This document shows positions 1-7,624 of a DNA stretch of 30,708 nucleotides, one piece after another. Each line of letters starts with the position of its first letter. Within the stretch, counting starts at the first letter, position 1. The translations under genes and the position numbers were made by a program. The notes beneath the pieces were generated by a model. That model searched no databases, was not told where the DNA came from, and saw only the letters and a list, made by a program, of their open reading frames with translations. The stretch comes from an uncultured Propionivibrio sp. (GTDB lineage: Bacteria; Pseudomonadota; Gammaproteobacteria; Burkholderiales; Rhodocyclaceae), in contig CALHZD010000069.1 in assembly GCA_938040985.1 (NCBI GenBank), positions 1-30,708 on the forward strand. The letters are read 5' to 3'.

Positions 1-1296
1 GTCTTTGGCAAAACGGAAGTACTGGACCAGCGGAATATGCGACGGACAGACGTAGCTACAACAGCCGCATTCGATGCATTCAAACAGGTTGTAGGCCTGC
101 GCTTTGTCGAAATTCTTCGCGCGCGAGAACCAGTAGAGTTCAAACGGCTGCAATTCGTGCGGGCAGGCCAGCGCGCATGCGCCGCAGCGGATGCAGGGCA
201 TTTCGGGCGGCGGTGGCGGGAACAGCGTCGGCGAGCCGGCGATGATGCAGTTGCTGGCCTTGATCATGGGGGCGTCGAGGCCGGGTAGCTCGAAACCCAT
301 CATCGGGCCGCCCATGAGGTAGCCGGTAGTGTCCGGCCGCGGGCGGCCAAGCGGGGCGAAGTCGCGCAGGGGCGTGCCGATCAGCGTTTCCCAGTTGCCC
401 GGCGCCTCGAGGTTGCCGGTCAGTGTGATGATGCGCGAGATAACGGGTTCGCCGCAGGCGAGCGCCTTCCAGGCCGAATACGCCGTACCGACGTTGAAGC
501 ACTGTACGCCCATGTCGGGCGAGCGGCGGCTGGCGGGCACTTCCTTGCCGGTGAGGACGCGGATCAACTGTTTGGCGCCGCCTGCCGGATACAGCGTCGG
601 TACGGCGGTGACGCTGAAGTCGACGCCGAGTCGGGCAACGGCTTCCCGCATCGTCCGGAGGGCTTCCGGCTTGTTATCTTCGATGCCGATGAGCACCCGC
701 TTGGGTTCGAGAAGATCACGGAAAATCGAAACGCCACGCACAATGCCTTCGGCGCGTTCGCGCATCAGCCGGTCGTCGCAGGTCATGAACGGCTCGCACT
801 CCGCGCCGTTGATGATGAGCGCCTCCATCGCCGCCGTGCGGGAAGCGGAAAGCTTCGCATGACTGGGAAAAACCGCTCCGCCCAGACCGACGACGCCGGC
901 ATCGCGCAGCCGTTCGCGCACGCGCTCCGGCGGCAGGGCGAGATGATCGGTCGGCTGGCGGTCGATCCACGCCTCGCGCCCGTCCGGTTCGATGACGACA
1001 GAGAGCGTCGGCAGTCCGGAAGGATGCGCGGCCAGTCGTTCCTCAACGGCCAGCACGCGGCCGGAAGTGGGCGCGTGTACGGCGGCGGAAATCCATTGGT
1101 CGGCTTCACCGATGCGCTCGCCTTTGAGTACACGGTCGCCCGCCTTGACCAGCGGCCGCGCAAAGCCGCCGATACTCTGGTGCAGCGGCACGATCAACTG
1201 CGCCGGCAGTGGCGCCTGCCCGATCGGCGTACCTGCCGATTCCGCCTTGTGCGTCTGGGGCTTGACGCCGCCTTTGAACTTGAACAGGGAAAACAT
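1..1296 (-). CDS. rnfC: RnfC, electron transport complex subunit (partial, C-terminus outside window)
   Basis: RnfC is the NADH- and flavin-binding peripheral subunit of the membrane Rnf complex, which couples electron transfer between NADH and ferredoxin to ion movement. I translated the minus strand from ATG at 1296 and obtained 432 codons open to the window edge. The N-terminus (MFSLFKFKGGVKPQTHKAES) is typical of the family. A glycine-rich stretch (GLGGAVFP, about residues 137-144) lies in the nucleotide-binding region. Two CxxCxxCxxxCP clusters are visible, at Cys368/371/374/378 and Cys407/410/413/417, as expected for two 4Fe-4S sites. The variable C-terminal tail is missing because the window starts inside the gene. 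The start codon shares one base with the rnfB stop, so the two are translationally coupled. rnfD, rnfG and rnfE would be expected beyond position 1. The identification is firm. Confidence 0.95.
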   Translation of the reverse strand, partial: MFSLFKFKGGVKPQTHKAESAGTPIGQAPLPAQLIVPLHQSIGGFARPLVKAGDRVLKGERIGEADQWISAAVHAPTSGRVLAVEERLAAHPSGLPTLSVVIEPDGREAWIDRQPTDHLALPPERVRERLRDAGVVGLGGAVFPSHAKLSASRTAAMEALIINGAECEPFMTCDDRLMRERAEGIVRGVSIFRDLLEPKRVLIGIEDNKPEALRTMREAVARLGVDFSVTAVPTLYPAGGAKQLIRVLTGKEVPASRRSPDMGVQCFNVGTAYSAWKALACGEPVISRIITLTGNLEAPGNWETLIGTPLRDFAPLGRPRPDTTGYLMGGPMMGFELPGLDAPMIKASNCIIAGSPTLFPPPPPEMPCIRCGACALACPHELQPFELYWFSRAKNFDKAQAYNLFECIECGCCSYVCPSHIPLVQYFRFAKD

Positions 1297-1844
1297 CAGG
1301 CGGCTCGCTTGATCTTGAGTTCAAAGACGGGATAGCGCCGTTTCCAGGTTTCGATGCTTTCACCGACCGCTTCCATGCGGATGCATTCGACCGGGCAGGG
1401 CTTGACGCACAGCTCGCAGCCCGTACATAGCGATTCGACGACCGTGTGCATCTGCTTGGGCGCGCCGACAATGGCATCGACCGGACAGGCCTGGATGCAC
1501 AGCGTGCAGCCAATGCAGCGCAGCTCGTCGATGATAGCGACCTGTTTGGGCTTTTCTTCCGCAGAGAGCGGCTTGACCTCGCGGCCGAGCAGATCAGCGA
1601 GCCTGCGCACGCCCTCGGCGCCGCCGGGCGGGCACAGATTGATGTCGGCCTCGCCGCGTGAGATCGCTTCGGCATACGGGCGGCAGCCGGGATAACCGCA
1701 TTGGCCGCACTGCGTCTGCGGCAGGATGGCGTCGATCTTTTCAACCAACGGATCGCCTTCAACCTTAAACCGGATCGAGGCATAACCCAGCGCCGCACCG
1801 AGCAGAACGGCGCCCAGCGCCATGATGAGGAGGGCGGCCAGCAT
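1296..1844 (-). CDS. rnfB: RnfB, ferredoxin-like subunit of the Rnf complex
   Basis: RnfB carries the iron-sulfur clusters that exchange electrons with ferredoxin on the cytoplasmic face. The 182-residue protein begins with a hydrophobic membrane anchor (about residues 1-22). Next comes the 4Fe-4S domain with Cys46, 49, 54 and 71, then two ferredoxin clusters at Cys110/113/116/120 and Cys140/143/146/150. Length and order are normal for a proteobacterial RnfB. Its ATG overlaps the rnfA stop by one base, and its stop overlaps the rnfC start by one base, so rnfA-B-C form one tightly coupled operon. RsxB of the SoxR-reducing complex is the same family; the sequence alone does not separate the two names. 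Confidence 0.96.
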   Translation of the reverse strand: MLAALLIMALGAVLLGAALGYASIRFKVEGDPLVEKIDAILPQTQCGQCGYPGCRPYAEAISRGEADINLCPPGGAEGVRRLADLLGREVKPLSAEEKPKQVAIIDELRCIGCTLCIQACPVDAIVGAPKQMHTVVESLCTGCELCVKPCPVECIRMEAVGESIETWKRRYPVFELKIKRAA

Positions 1845-2428
1845 TAGCGGTACTTGTCCAGACCGGCGAAGCCCATGAAAGTGAGCGACATCAGTCCGGC
1901 CGTCACCATGGCGATCGCCACGCCGCGGAAAGGCGCGGGTACATCGGCGCCATCAACCCGTTCGCGAATGGCGGCGAAAAGAATCAGCACCAGCGTAAAA
2001 CCAATGGCATTGGCGGCGCCGAAGAGCAGCGATTCGACGAAATCGTGTCGGTTGGCGACGTTCAGCAGCGGCACGCCCAGCACCGCGCAATTAGTCGTAA
2101 TCAGCGGCAGATAAATACCCAGGACGCGGTAAAGCAGCGGGCTGGTTTTCTGGATCACCATTTCCGTGAGCTGGACAATCGCGGCGATGGTGACGATGAA
2201 TGAGATTGTGCGCAGATAGCCCAAGTCGAAGGGCGTCAGAAACCAGCGGTCGATGATATAGCTTGCGCCGGAGGCCATCGTCAGCACGAAGGCCGTTGCC
2301 ATGCCCATGCCCAGCGCTGTTTCGAGTTTCTTCGACACGCCCATAAACGGGCACAAGCCGAGAATCCTCACCAGCACGACGTTGTTGACGAGAACAGCGC
2401 CAACGACGAGGAATACATAATGGGTCAT
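1844..2428 (-). CDS. rnfA: RnfA, integral membrane subunit of the Rnf complex
   Basis: RnfA is a multi-pass inner-membrane subunit of the Rnf/Rsx electron transport complex. I chose the ATG at 2428 (MTHYVFLVVGAVLVNNVVLV), giving 194 residues, the usual family length. The reading frame stays open to 2506, but the extra residues are charged and unlike RnfA. Family features are the early segment NNVVLVRILGLCPFMGVSKK and a later TTNCAVLGVPLLN, the two Cys-containing membrane segments. Several hydrophobic helices are evident (roughly residues 4-24, 37-57, 68-88, 100-120, 130-150, 168-188). It is the first gene of the rnf operon here, preceded by about 190 bases before the bpt stop. No strong ribosome binding site precedes this ATG. 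Confidence 0.95.
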   Translation of the reverse strand: MTHYVFLVVGAVLVNNVVLVRILGLCPFMGVSKKLETALGMGMATAFVLTMASGASYIIDRWFLTPFDLGYLRTISFIVTIAAIVQLTEMVIQKTSPLLYRVLGIYLPLITTNCAVLGVPLLNVANRHDFVESLLFGAANAIGFTLVLILFAAIRERVDGADVPAPFRGVAIAMVTAGLMSLTFMGFAGLDKYR

Positions 2429-2622
2429 GGTTTGCATTGCTGCGGGAAAGGCTGGGAAATCGCCGCGCGCGGTACGATTCCAGGAAAAACTGGCACACGT
2501 TTTCAAAGGCTCAGATTATCCCAGTTCGTCAGATCGCCTTCAACCTTGCGAAGGCGAGGGTATTGCACCTGCGTTTTTGTTCCGGCGAGGAGGCTGCAAA
2601 GCTATTTGAGTAGAAATATGTA

Positions 2623-3387
2623 TTATTTATTTGGAGATGAGGTATTTTCGGCGACGGGCAGTTCTTGCCAGATACCGTCAATCAGCCCTTCGATCGGCCG
2701 AAAGTCGGTTTTGTAGGCCATTTTGTGGCATTGTTCAATCCAGTAGCCGAGATAGAGATAGGGCAGGCCCAGGGCGGCGCATCGGGTGATTTGCCAGAGG
2801 ATGCCGTAAGTGCCGAAGCTGGCGCCAGCGATGTCGGGGTCAAAGAAGGTATAGACAGAGGAGAGGCCGTCGTCGAGACGGTCGATCAGGCTGACGATGC
2901 GCAGCGCGCCGCTTTCCGGCTCGCAGAACTCGATCAGCCGTGTGTCGATATGACTTTGCAGCATGAATTCGGCGTATTGGTTGGGGTCGCTTTGATCCAT
3001 GCCGCCGCCGGGATGGCGGGCGTGCTGGTAGCGCCGATAGAGAGCGTAATGGGCTTCGTCGTAGGCGAGCGGGCGTTCCACAGCCATTAGCGTGCCGTGC
3101 CGTTTGAGACTGCGTTGCTGGCTGCGGTTGGGAGTAAAGCGCTGGATGGGGATGCGTACCGGCACGCAGGCGCGACAGCCGGGGCAATCCGGCCGGTAGG
3201 AAAACGGGCCGCTGCGCCGGAATCCGTGACGCACAAGCCGGCTGTAGAGGGCACCGTCGATCAGACCGGGCGGCGTGGCGACGAGCGAGCGTGCCTGTCG
3301 GTCAGGCAGGTAGCTGCAGGGATAGGTGTCCGTCCGGTGGAACTGGAGCAGCGAGAAGGGCAGACGAGAGGCGTCGGGATGTGACAT
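2623..3387 (-). CDS. bpt: Aspartate/glutamate leucyltransferase (Bpt, ATE-family)
   Basis: Bpt transfers leucine from leucyl-tRNA to proteins with N-terminal Asp or Glu, creating an N-degron for ClpS/ClpAP. The 254-residue protein has the ATE N-terminal domain with the Cys-containing motif CPGCRACVPVRIPI and the preceding YRPDC. The C-terminal GNAT-like domain includes SSVYTFFDP, GTYGILWQI and YLYLGYWIEQCHKMAYK, which are diagnostic of the family. It lies 9 bases downstream of aat on the same strand, so the two transferases are very probably co-transcribed. The family has arginyl- (eukaryotic) and leucyl- (bacterial) branches; the bacterial context and aat neighbour point to leucyl transfer. 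Neither clpS nor clpA is in the window. Confidence 0.93.
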   Translation of the reverse strand: MSHPDASRLPFSLLQFHRTDTYPCSYLPDRQARSLVATPPGLIDGALYSRLVRHGFRRSGPFSYRPDCPGCRACVPVRIPIQRFTPNRSQQRSLKRHGTLMAVERPLAYDEAHYALYRRYQHARHPGGGMDQSDPNQYAEFMLQSHIDTRLIEFCEPESGALRIVSLIDRLDDGLSSVYTFFDPDIAGASFGTYGILWQITRCAALGLPYLYLGYWIEQCHKMAYKTDFRPIEGLIDGIWQELPVAENTSSPNK

Positions 3388-3396
3388 GGCGGCGGG

Positions 3397-4128
3397 TCAG
3401 TGTTTGGCGGGTGCGGCGCTTTCCCAGAATTGACGAGCGCCGTCGCATGGCCAGCGGCCGGCGGGAATATCAAGCGCGCTCAGTTCCCGGATGCGGGCAA
3501 TGAAGTCATTGCGTGGCATTTCGCGGGCACCGAGCGAGGCAAGGTGCGCTGTCGTCATCTGGCAGTCGATGAGCGCCTTGCCGCGCTGCCGCAGGTAGTA
3601 TGCCAGGTGGGCGAGGGCGATTTTGGAGGCGTCGGTCGTGCGTGCGAACATGGATTCTCCGTAGAACATGCCGCCTAGGGCAACGCCGTACAGGCCGCCC
3701 GCTAGCAGGCCATCAATCCAGGTTTCGACCGAATGGGCATAGCCTAGGGTATGAAGCCGCAGGTAGGCGGTTTGCATTTCGCTGGTAATCCAGGTGCCGT
3801 GTTGTCCTTTGCGGGGCATCGTGGCGCAGGCGCGGATGACGGCGGCGAAATCGTGATCCAGCCGGACTTCGTAGCCGCCGCGGCTCAGCCGTTGGCGCAG
3901 GGAACGGGATGGCCGGAAAACCGCCGGATCGAGCGTCATGCGCGGATCGGGCGACCACCAGAGAATCGGTTCGCCCGGCGAGAACCACGGAAAAATGCCG
4001 CGTCGGTAAGCGTCCAGCAGACGCGCAGGCGAGAGGTCACCCCCGGCGCAGAGCAGGCCGTTAGGCGTGCGTAGCGCGGTGTCACATGGTGGGAAGTCAC
4101 CGCCGTTGTCTTCAAGCCAGGGAATCAT
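3397..4128 (-). CDS. aat: Leucyl/phenylalanyl-tRNA-protein transferase
   Basis: Aat attaches Leu or Phe from aminoacyl-tRNA to proteins beginning with Lys or Arg, marking them for ClpS/ClpAP degradation. The 243-residue protein starts MIPWLEDNGGDFPP and contains the characteristic GLLCAGGDLSPARLLDAYRRGIFPW-type segment (about residues 25-50), WWSPDPR, the GLYGVALGGMFYGESMF core and the IDCQMTTAHLASLGAREMPR segment. Length is typical. The bpt gene follows 9 bases after its stop. Upstream, at 4161-4193, a strong hairpin ends the preceding minus-strand transcript, so aat-bpt probably has its own promoter in the short gap around 4129-4160 or receives readthrough. Confidence 0.95.
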   Translation of the reverse strand: MIPWLEDNGGDFPPCDTALRTPNGLLCAGGDLSPARLLDAYRRGIFPWFSPGEPILWWSPDPRMTLDPAVFRPSRSLRQRLSRGGYEVRLDHDFAAVIRACATMPRKGQHGTWITSEMQTAYLRLHTLGYAHSVETWIDGLLAGGLYGVALGGMFYGESMFARTTDASKIALAHLAYYLRQRGKALIDCQMTTAHLASLGAREMPRNDFIARIRELSALDIPAGRWPCDGARQFWESAAPAKH

Positions 4129-4160
4129 GACGGAACCAGTGGCGTGCGGGCGTCAGAGAA

Positions 4161-4193
4161 AAATAAAAGGACGTAGAGAACGTCCTTTTATTT
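4161..4193 (-). terminator. Intrinsic terminator downstream of the NlpC/P60 gene
   Basis: A perfect 14-base-pair inverted repeat (arms 4161-4174 and 4180-4193, loop AGAGA on the plus strand) encloses GGACGT/ACGTCC. On the minus strand the hairpin is followed by a T-rich tail, fitting rho-independent termination of the peptidase gene that ends at 4310. The arms are also T-rich in the other direction, but no plus-strand gene lies upstream. Confidence 0.85.
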
Positions 4194-4309
4194 ATCATAG
4201 GCGGAAATGCAAGAAAGCGCGTCGAGATATTTAATGCTTGACCTGGCGGAAACTTCTTTGGCCGAATCAACAATCAGGTATGCCGTTCAGCAAGGTATGT
4301 CATTTAGCG

Positions 4310-4837
4310 TCAGCGCTGGAGGACGCGGCGCGCGCCATTGTAACGCTTAGCCCAGTAACTCTGGCTCATGTCTTCAACGCGGATTTCCGAGCCGGTACGC
4401 GGGGCATGGACGAAATGATTGTCGCCGAGGTAAATGCCAACATGCGAGAAAGCATGGCGCATCGTGTTGAAGAATACGAGATCGCCGGGTTTTAGCTCAT
4501 TGCGCGAAACTTCGTCACCCACCTGACTCTGCTCTTTGGCGGTGCGTGGCAGAAGTTTGCCGAGCGCGTCCTTGAAAACGATCTGGACAAAACCGCTGCA
4601 ATCAAGTCCGCTATCCGGATTTGTACCGCCAAAGCGGTAATTGATGCCGACGAGTTCCAGCCCTTTCAGAATCAGATCCTGGGCATTGGTGGTATAGCGT
4701 TCAAGCAGGGAAGGTTCTTCAGCCGGCCACGGTTGCTGTTGGGGAGGTAAGGATTCTGTTGCGGCGGCGTGTCCTGCTACGCCAAAAGTGATAGCAACAG
4801 CAAAAAGAAGTTGAAAAAAGGAATCGGAAAAATTCAT
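4310..4837 (-). CDS. Secreted NlpC/P60-family cell-wall peptidase
   Basis: This is a probable gamma-D-glutamyl-diamino acid endopeptidase acting on peptidoglycan peptides in the periplasm. I chose the ATG at 4837 because it gives a classic signal peptide (MNFSDSFFQLLFAVAITFGV followed by AGHAAA). The frame extends to 4939, but that adds a polar, implausible leader. The 175-residue product has an NlpC/P60 domain from about residue 52. The catalytic Cys80 sits in DCSGFV, His132 in SHVGIYLG, and a third polar residue is His144 in HFVHAP. The architecture resembles the small Spr/MepS-like hydrolases. No lipobox Cys is seen, so it is probably soluble rather than a lipoprotein. It stands alone between a divergent plus-strand gene and its own terminator. 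Confidence 0.9.
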   Translation of the reverse strand: MNFSDSFFQLLFAVAITFGVAGHAAATESLPPQQQPWPAEEPSLLERYTTNAQDLILKGLELVGINYRFGGTNPDSGLDCSGFVQIVFKDALGKLLPRTAKEQSQVGDEVSRNELKPGDLVFFNTMRHAFSHVGIYLGDNHFVHAPRTGSEIRVEDMSQSYWAKRYNGARRVLQR

Positions 4838-5129
4838 GGAGGCGAAATTTAGCTGAAAATCAGTGAACTGTAAACATTTGCGGTCATTTTTTGGATAAAT
4901 TATTTGAGTAGATGTTACGCGCGGTTTTATTTTTTCCATTTCAGCATGCTATAGGATATTTGATAGGCATTTTTTTAATAGGCATTTCCTAAAATTGAAT
5001 GTATATTTGTTTTTCGATTTTTCCGGAATGCTTTTGCGTATTTTTCTGGAAAAACGATAGGGTAAATGATGATGAAATCCATAAAAATCAATGAAATGGA
5101 GTGCAGAGAAATGATGCGCAGGAGGATGT

Positions 5130-6377
5130 ATGAGTGAATCCGATTCCATTCCACGCGTCCTGATCGTCGATGAGTCGCGTATGGCACGCGCGATGCTCGC
5201 ACGGCAAATCCGCAATTACTATGCATTCCGCGAAGAAGCGAATGGTGAGCTGGCCTGGCAGGCCTTGCTTGTCGATCCGACGATTCGTGTGGTTGTATGC
5301 TCGCTTTCTATGCCGCTGCTCAATGGCGATGCGCTTCTGGAAAAGATGCGTGCTTCGGCTTTGTCGCGACTTGCTCAGATGCCGATACTGTTGATCGTCG
5401 GTGATGATGCCGAAGCGGTTGCGCGGGCAAAATCGCACGGTGCGACTGAGTTCATCGATCGTCAGGCGCTGGCGGATGATCTGTTGCCGCGCCTTAATGC
5501 CATTCTTGGGGAAACGGCTGGAGACGCGGCAGCGCGCGCGACAGACGCTACTGCCACAGGCGAAGAGAATACCGGACAGGCGGAAAGTACGGAGAAAACG
5601 GAAAATACAGAGAATACGGGGAAAGAAAAAGAAGCCTCTGAACGCACCAAAAAAGCGGATTTGCCGGGTGTGATGTCGAAGGTGGCGCTGCTTGCCATGG
5701 CAAAACAGGCAATGGGGCGCGCCAGGGCAAATCACGGCCGAATCAGCGCCTTGGTCATGGAATTCGACAATGTGGCCGATTTGCGTGCGCAACATGGTGA
5801 TGACATGGTGCAGCAGTTGCAGCAACGTTTCGTCGCCATTCTCAGTGGTCGGGTCCGCGAAAATGACGGCCTTGGGCGTTATGTGGGCGATCGGTTGGCG
5901 ATCATTTCTCCGGATCTTGATGGCACGGATTGCGAGGCATTCAGCAATCGCCTGCGTAAGGCCATCAAAAAAGCCAAAATCAGCACTCATGGTGATCGGC
6001 TGAGCCTTTCCGTCAGCATCGGAATCGGTAATTTTCCCGCAGATGGCGTCGCTTCGGTCGAAGCGCTGCTCGAATTGGCTTCACGTCGCCTGGAAGAAGC
6101 CCAGAAAGCGGGTGGAGATTGTGTGATCGCAGCCGATGTTGTCAGGACAAGCACGGAAACGCTGACTGTCGAGCAGGCGCTGGCGTTACTTGAAACCGGC
6201 AATAAGGATAGGGTATCGCCGCATTTGCCGGCGCTTGGTTATCGCCTGTTGCCTTTGCTGAAACTGCTTGACCGGGAACTCAAACTCGGGCTGTCTCTAG
6301 GAGGTGCAACGGCCAAATTGCAGGCGATGATGCGTACCGGGAACAACACGTTGAATGCACCCAAAGTCGATACGTAG
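5130..6377 (+). CDS. Receiver-like plus degenerate GGDEF domain protein
   Basis: The 415-residue protein has a CheY-like fold at residues 8-127, a low-complexity Thr/Glu/Lys linker (about 128-176), a GGDEF-type domain (about 180-330) and an extra C-terminal helical tail (about 340-415). The receiver appears unable to be phosphorylated in the usual way. The acceptor position aligning with the Asp of D-x-x-M-P is Ser58 (SLSMP), and the conserved Lys near the end is Arg111. In the output domain the signature is V252-G-D-R-L256 instead of GGDEF, and the upstream DxDxFK region reads EFDNVAD. Diguanylate cyclase activity is therefore unlikely. The final core (SVSIGIGNFP) is well kept, so the fold should be intact. 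A role as a binding or scaffold protein is inference. The ribosome binding site AGGAGG lies just before the ATG. Confidence 0.88.
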   Translation: MSESDSIPRVLIVDESRMARAMLARQIRNYYAFREEANGELAWQALLVDPTIRVVVCSLSMPLLNGDALLEKMRASALSRLAQMPILLIVGDDAEAVARAKSHGATEFIDRQALADDLLPRLNAILGETAGDAAARATDATATGEENTGQAESTEKTENTENTGKEKEASERTKKADLPGVMSKVALLAMAKQAMGRARANHGRISALVMEFDNVADLRAQHGDDMVQQLQQRFVAILSGRVRENDGLGRYVGDRLAIISPDLDGTDCEAFSNRLRKAIKKAKISTHGDRLSLSVSIGIGNFPADGVASVEALLELASRRLEEAQKAGGDCVIAADVVRTSTETLTVEQALALLETGNKDRVSPHLPALGYRLLPLLKLLDRELKLGLSLGGATAKLQAMMRTGNNTLNAPKVDT

Positions 6378-6499
6378 CGCGACTTTCGAGCGGATATTAC
6401 CGGTGTTCTCCTGGCGTTTGTACTGCGTTTGTCGTGTATGCCGGATGATGCCCGTAGGTTAACCGATGCCGCGAAGAGCCGGTTTCCATGGGCATTTCA

Positions 6500-6529
6500 T
6501 TGATTTATGGCGGTCTGAGCGGTTATAAT
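6500..6529 (+). promoter_or_regulatory. Sigma-70 promoter of the rpsF operon
   Basis: A TTGATT -35 box at 6500-6505 and a perfect TATAAT -10 box at 6524-6529 are separated by 18 bases. They lie about 65 bases upstream of the rpsF start, in the expected place for a strongly expressed ribosomal protein operon. Confidence 0.8.
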
Positions 6530-6547
6530 CGCCCACTTTTCCACCTT

Positions 6548-6573
6548 GCCCCACCGTTCGCATGGCGGAGGGC
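6548..6573 (+). promoter_or_regulatory. Candidate leader hairpin upstream of rpsF (possible S6:S18 autoregulatory site)
   Basis: Between the promoter and rpsF the mRNA can fold with GCCC at 6548-6551 pairing GGGC at 6570-6573. A small internal loop follows, then CCG at 6554-6556 pairs CGG at 6566-6568. Leaders of rpsF operons in many bacteria bind the S6:S18 complex through a stem with CCG-type elements. The match here is by position and by the CACCG element only, so the assignment is tentative. Confidence 0.4.
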
Positions 6574-6593
6574 TTTAACCATAAGGAGTTTGC

Positions 6594-7019
6594 ATGCGCC
6601 ATTATGAGATTGTTTTTATCGTCCACCCGGATCAGAGTGAACAGGTTCCGGCGATGGTCGAACGTTACAAGACACTGGTGACTTCGCAGGGCGGTCAGCT
6701 TCATCGTCTCGAAGATTGGGGACGCCGTCAGCTTGCCTATCCTATCCAGAAGCTGCACAAGGCGCACTATGTGCTGATGAATATCGAGTGCAGCGGTGAA
6801 ACGCTGACCGAGCTTGAACATGGCTTCAAGTTCAACGACGCTATTCTTCGCCATCTGACCATTCGGATGAAGCATGCCGTGACGACGCCTTCGCCGATGA
6901 TGAAGGAGGAAAAGTCCAAGTCGATGTTGGCGGCTCAGGATACGCCGGTAGTGGCGGAGTCTGGGACTGAGACACAACCCGCGCAAGCGGAAGCGCAACC
7001 GGCTGTGGCTGCGGACTGA
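6594..7019 (+). CDS. rpsF: 30S ribosomal protein S6
   Basis: S6 binds 16S rRNA together with S18 in the platform of the small subunit. The 141-residue protein starts MRHYEIVFIVHPDQSEQVPA and includes the canonical segment RLEDWGRRQLAYPIQKLHKA. It then carries a low-complexity tail after about residue 105 rich in Ala, Gln, Glu and Thr, longer than the minimal S6 core. The tail is probably disordered. An AAGGAG ribosome binding site sits 5 bases before the ATG. It heads the rpsF-priB-rpsR-rplI operon. Confidence 0.97.
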   Translation: MRHYEIVFIVHPDQSEQVPAMVERYKTLVTSQGGQLHRLEDWGRRQLAYPIQKLHKAHYVLMNIECSGETLTELEHGFKFNDAILRHLTIRMKHAVTTPSPMMKEEKSKSMLAAQDTPVVAESGTETQPAQAEAQPAVAAD

Positions 7020-7033
7020 ATTTCGAGGTTCGG

Positions 7034-7342
7034 CTGAACTGCATTGTACTGACAGGCATCTTGGTCGAACGCCGCAATCTGCGTTTTACGCCGGCAGGTA
7101 CGCCGGTTGCCGAATGCCTCGTCAAACACGTTTCCGAGCAGGTTGAAGCAGGCATTCAGCGCCAGGTTGAATGCGAAGTCCCGGCAATTGCCTTGGGAGA
7201 ATGTGCCAACTGGCTACAGGCGGCGGCGCCCGGAACAGAGCTTCGTTTAACGGGGTTTATTGCCGCAAAAAGCCGACAAAGCAGACAGCTGAGATTGCAT
7301 ATCACCAAAATTGAATTTGTTGAAGGGAAGCAAAATGGCTAG
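7034..7342 (+). CDS. priB: Primosomal replication protein PriB
   Basis: PriB is a small single-stranded-DNA-binding OB-fold protein that helps PriA restart stalled forks. The body is clear: VERRNLRFTPAGTPVAECL, then an E-x-G-x-x-R-Q segment, ending in LRLHITKIEFVEG. No ATG or GTG lies at the N-terminus. The first in-frame candidate is a TTG at 7061, which would cut off the first beta strand. Reading further upstream gives L-N-C-I-V-L-T-G-I-L-V-E-R-R from a CTG at 7034, matching the usual M-N-R-x-x-L-T-G start of betaproteobacterial PriB, with GAGG about 5 bases ahead. I therefore propose CTG as initiator (102 residues). The gene lies between rpsF and rpsR and overlaps rpsR by 8 bases, the standard arrangement. 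Confidence 0.9.
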   Translation: MNCIVLTGILVERRNLRFTPAGTPVAECLVKHVSEQVEAGIQRQVECEVPAIALGECANWLQAAAPGTELRLTGFIAAKSRQSRQLRLHITKIEFVEGKQNG

Positions 7343-7610
7343 ATTCATGAAAAAGAAGGACGATAAAAACGTCAAAAGGCGTGGCGGCGGAGCGTTCAAG
7401 CGCCGCAAATTCTGCCGCTTTACAGCAGAAAAGGTTGACTTCATCGATTACAAGGATGTCGATCTGTTCAAGGAATACATTGCCGAAAACGCCAAAATCA
7501 TGCCGGCACGCCTGACCGGCACCAAGACTGGCTATCAGCGCATGCTTTCTGTCGCCATCAAGCGCGCGCGTTTCCTGGCGCTCTTGCCGTACACCGATAA
7601 CCACCAATAA
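7335..7610 (+). CDS. rpsR: 30S ribosomal protein S18
   Basis: S18 pairs with S6 on the 30S platform. I start it at the ATG at 7335 (MARFMKKKDDKNVKRRGGG), preceded by a GAAGGGA ribosome binding site, rather than at an upstream codon inside priB. The 91-residue product has the conserved KFCRFTAEKVDFIDYKDVD, GTKTGYQRMLSVAIKRARFLALLPY core. A basic N-terminal extension is normal for betaproteobacteria. Its start overlaps the end of priB by 8 bases, indicating coupled translation. Confidence 0.97.
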   Translation: MARFMKKKDDKNVKRRGGGAFKRRKFCRFTAEKVDFIDYKDVDLFKEYIAENAKIMPARLTGTKTGYQRMLSVAIKRARFLALLPYTDNHQ

Positions 7611-7624
7611 GCGAGGATAGGACG

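Noticed and set aside
5088..5990. 300-codon minus-strand open frame opposite the REC-GGDEF gene
   Set aside because: It overlaps a better-supported gene, is rich in Arg/His/Phe and resembles no family.
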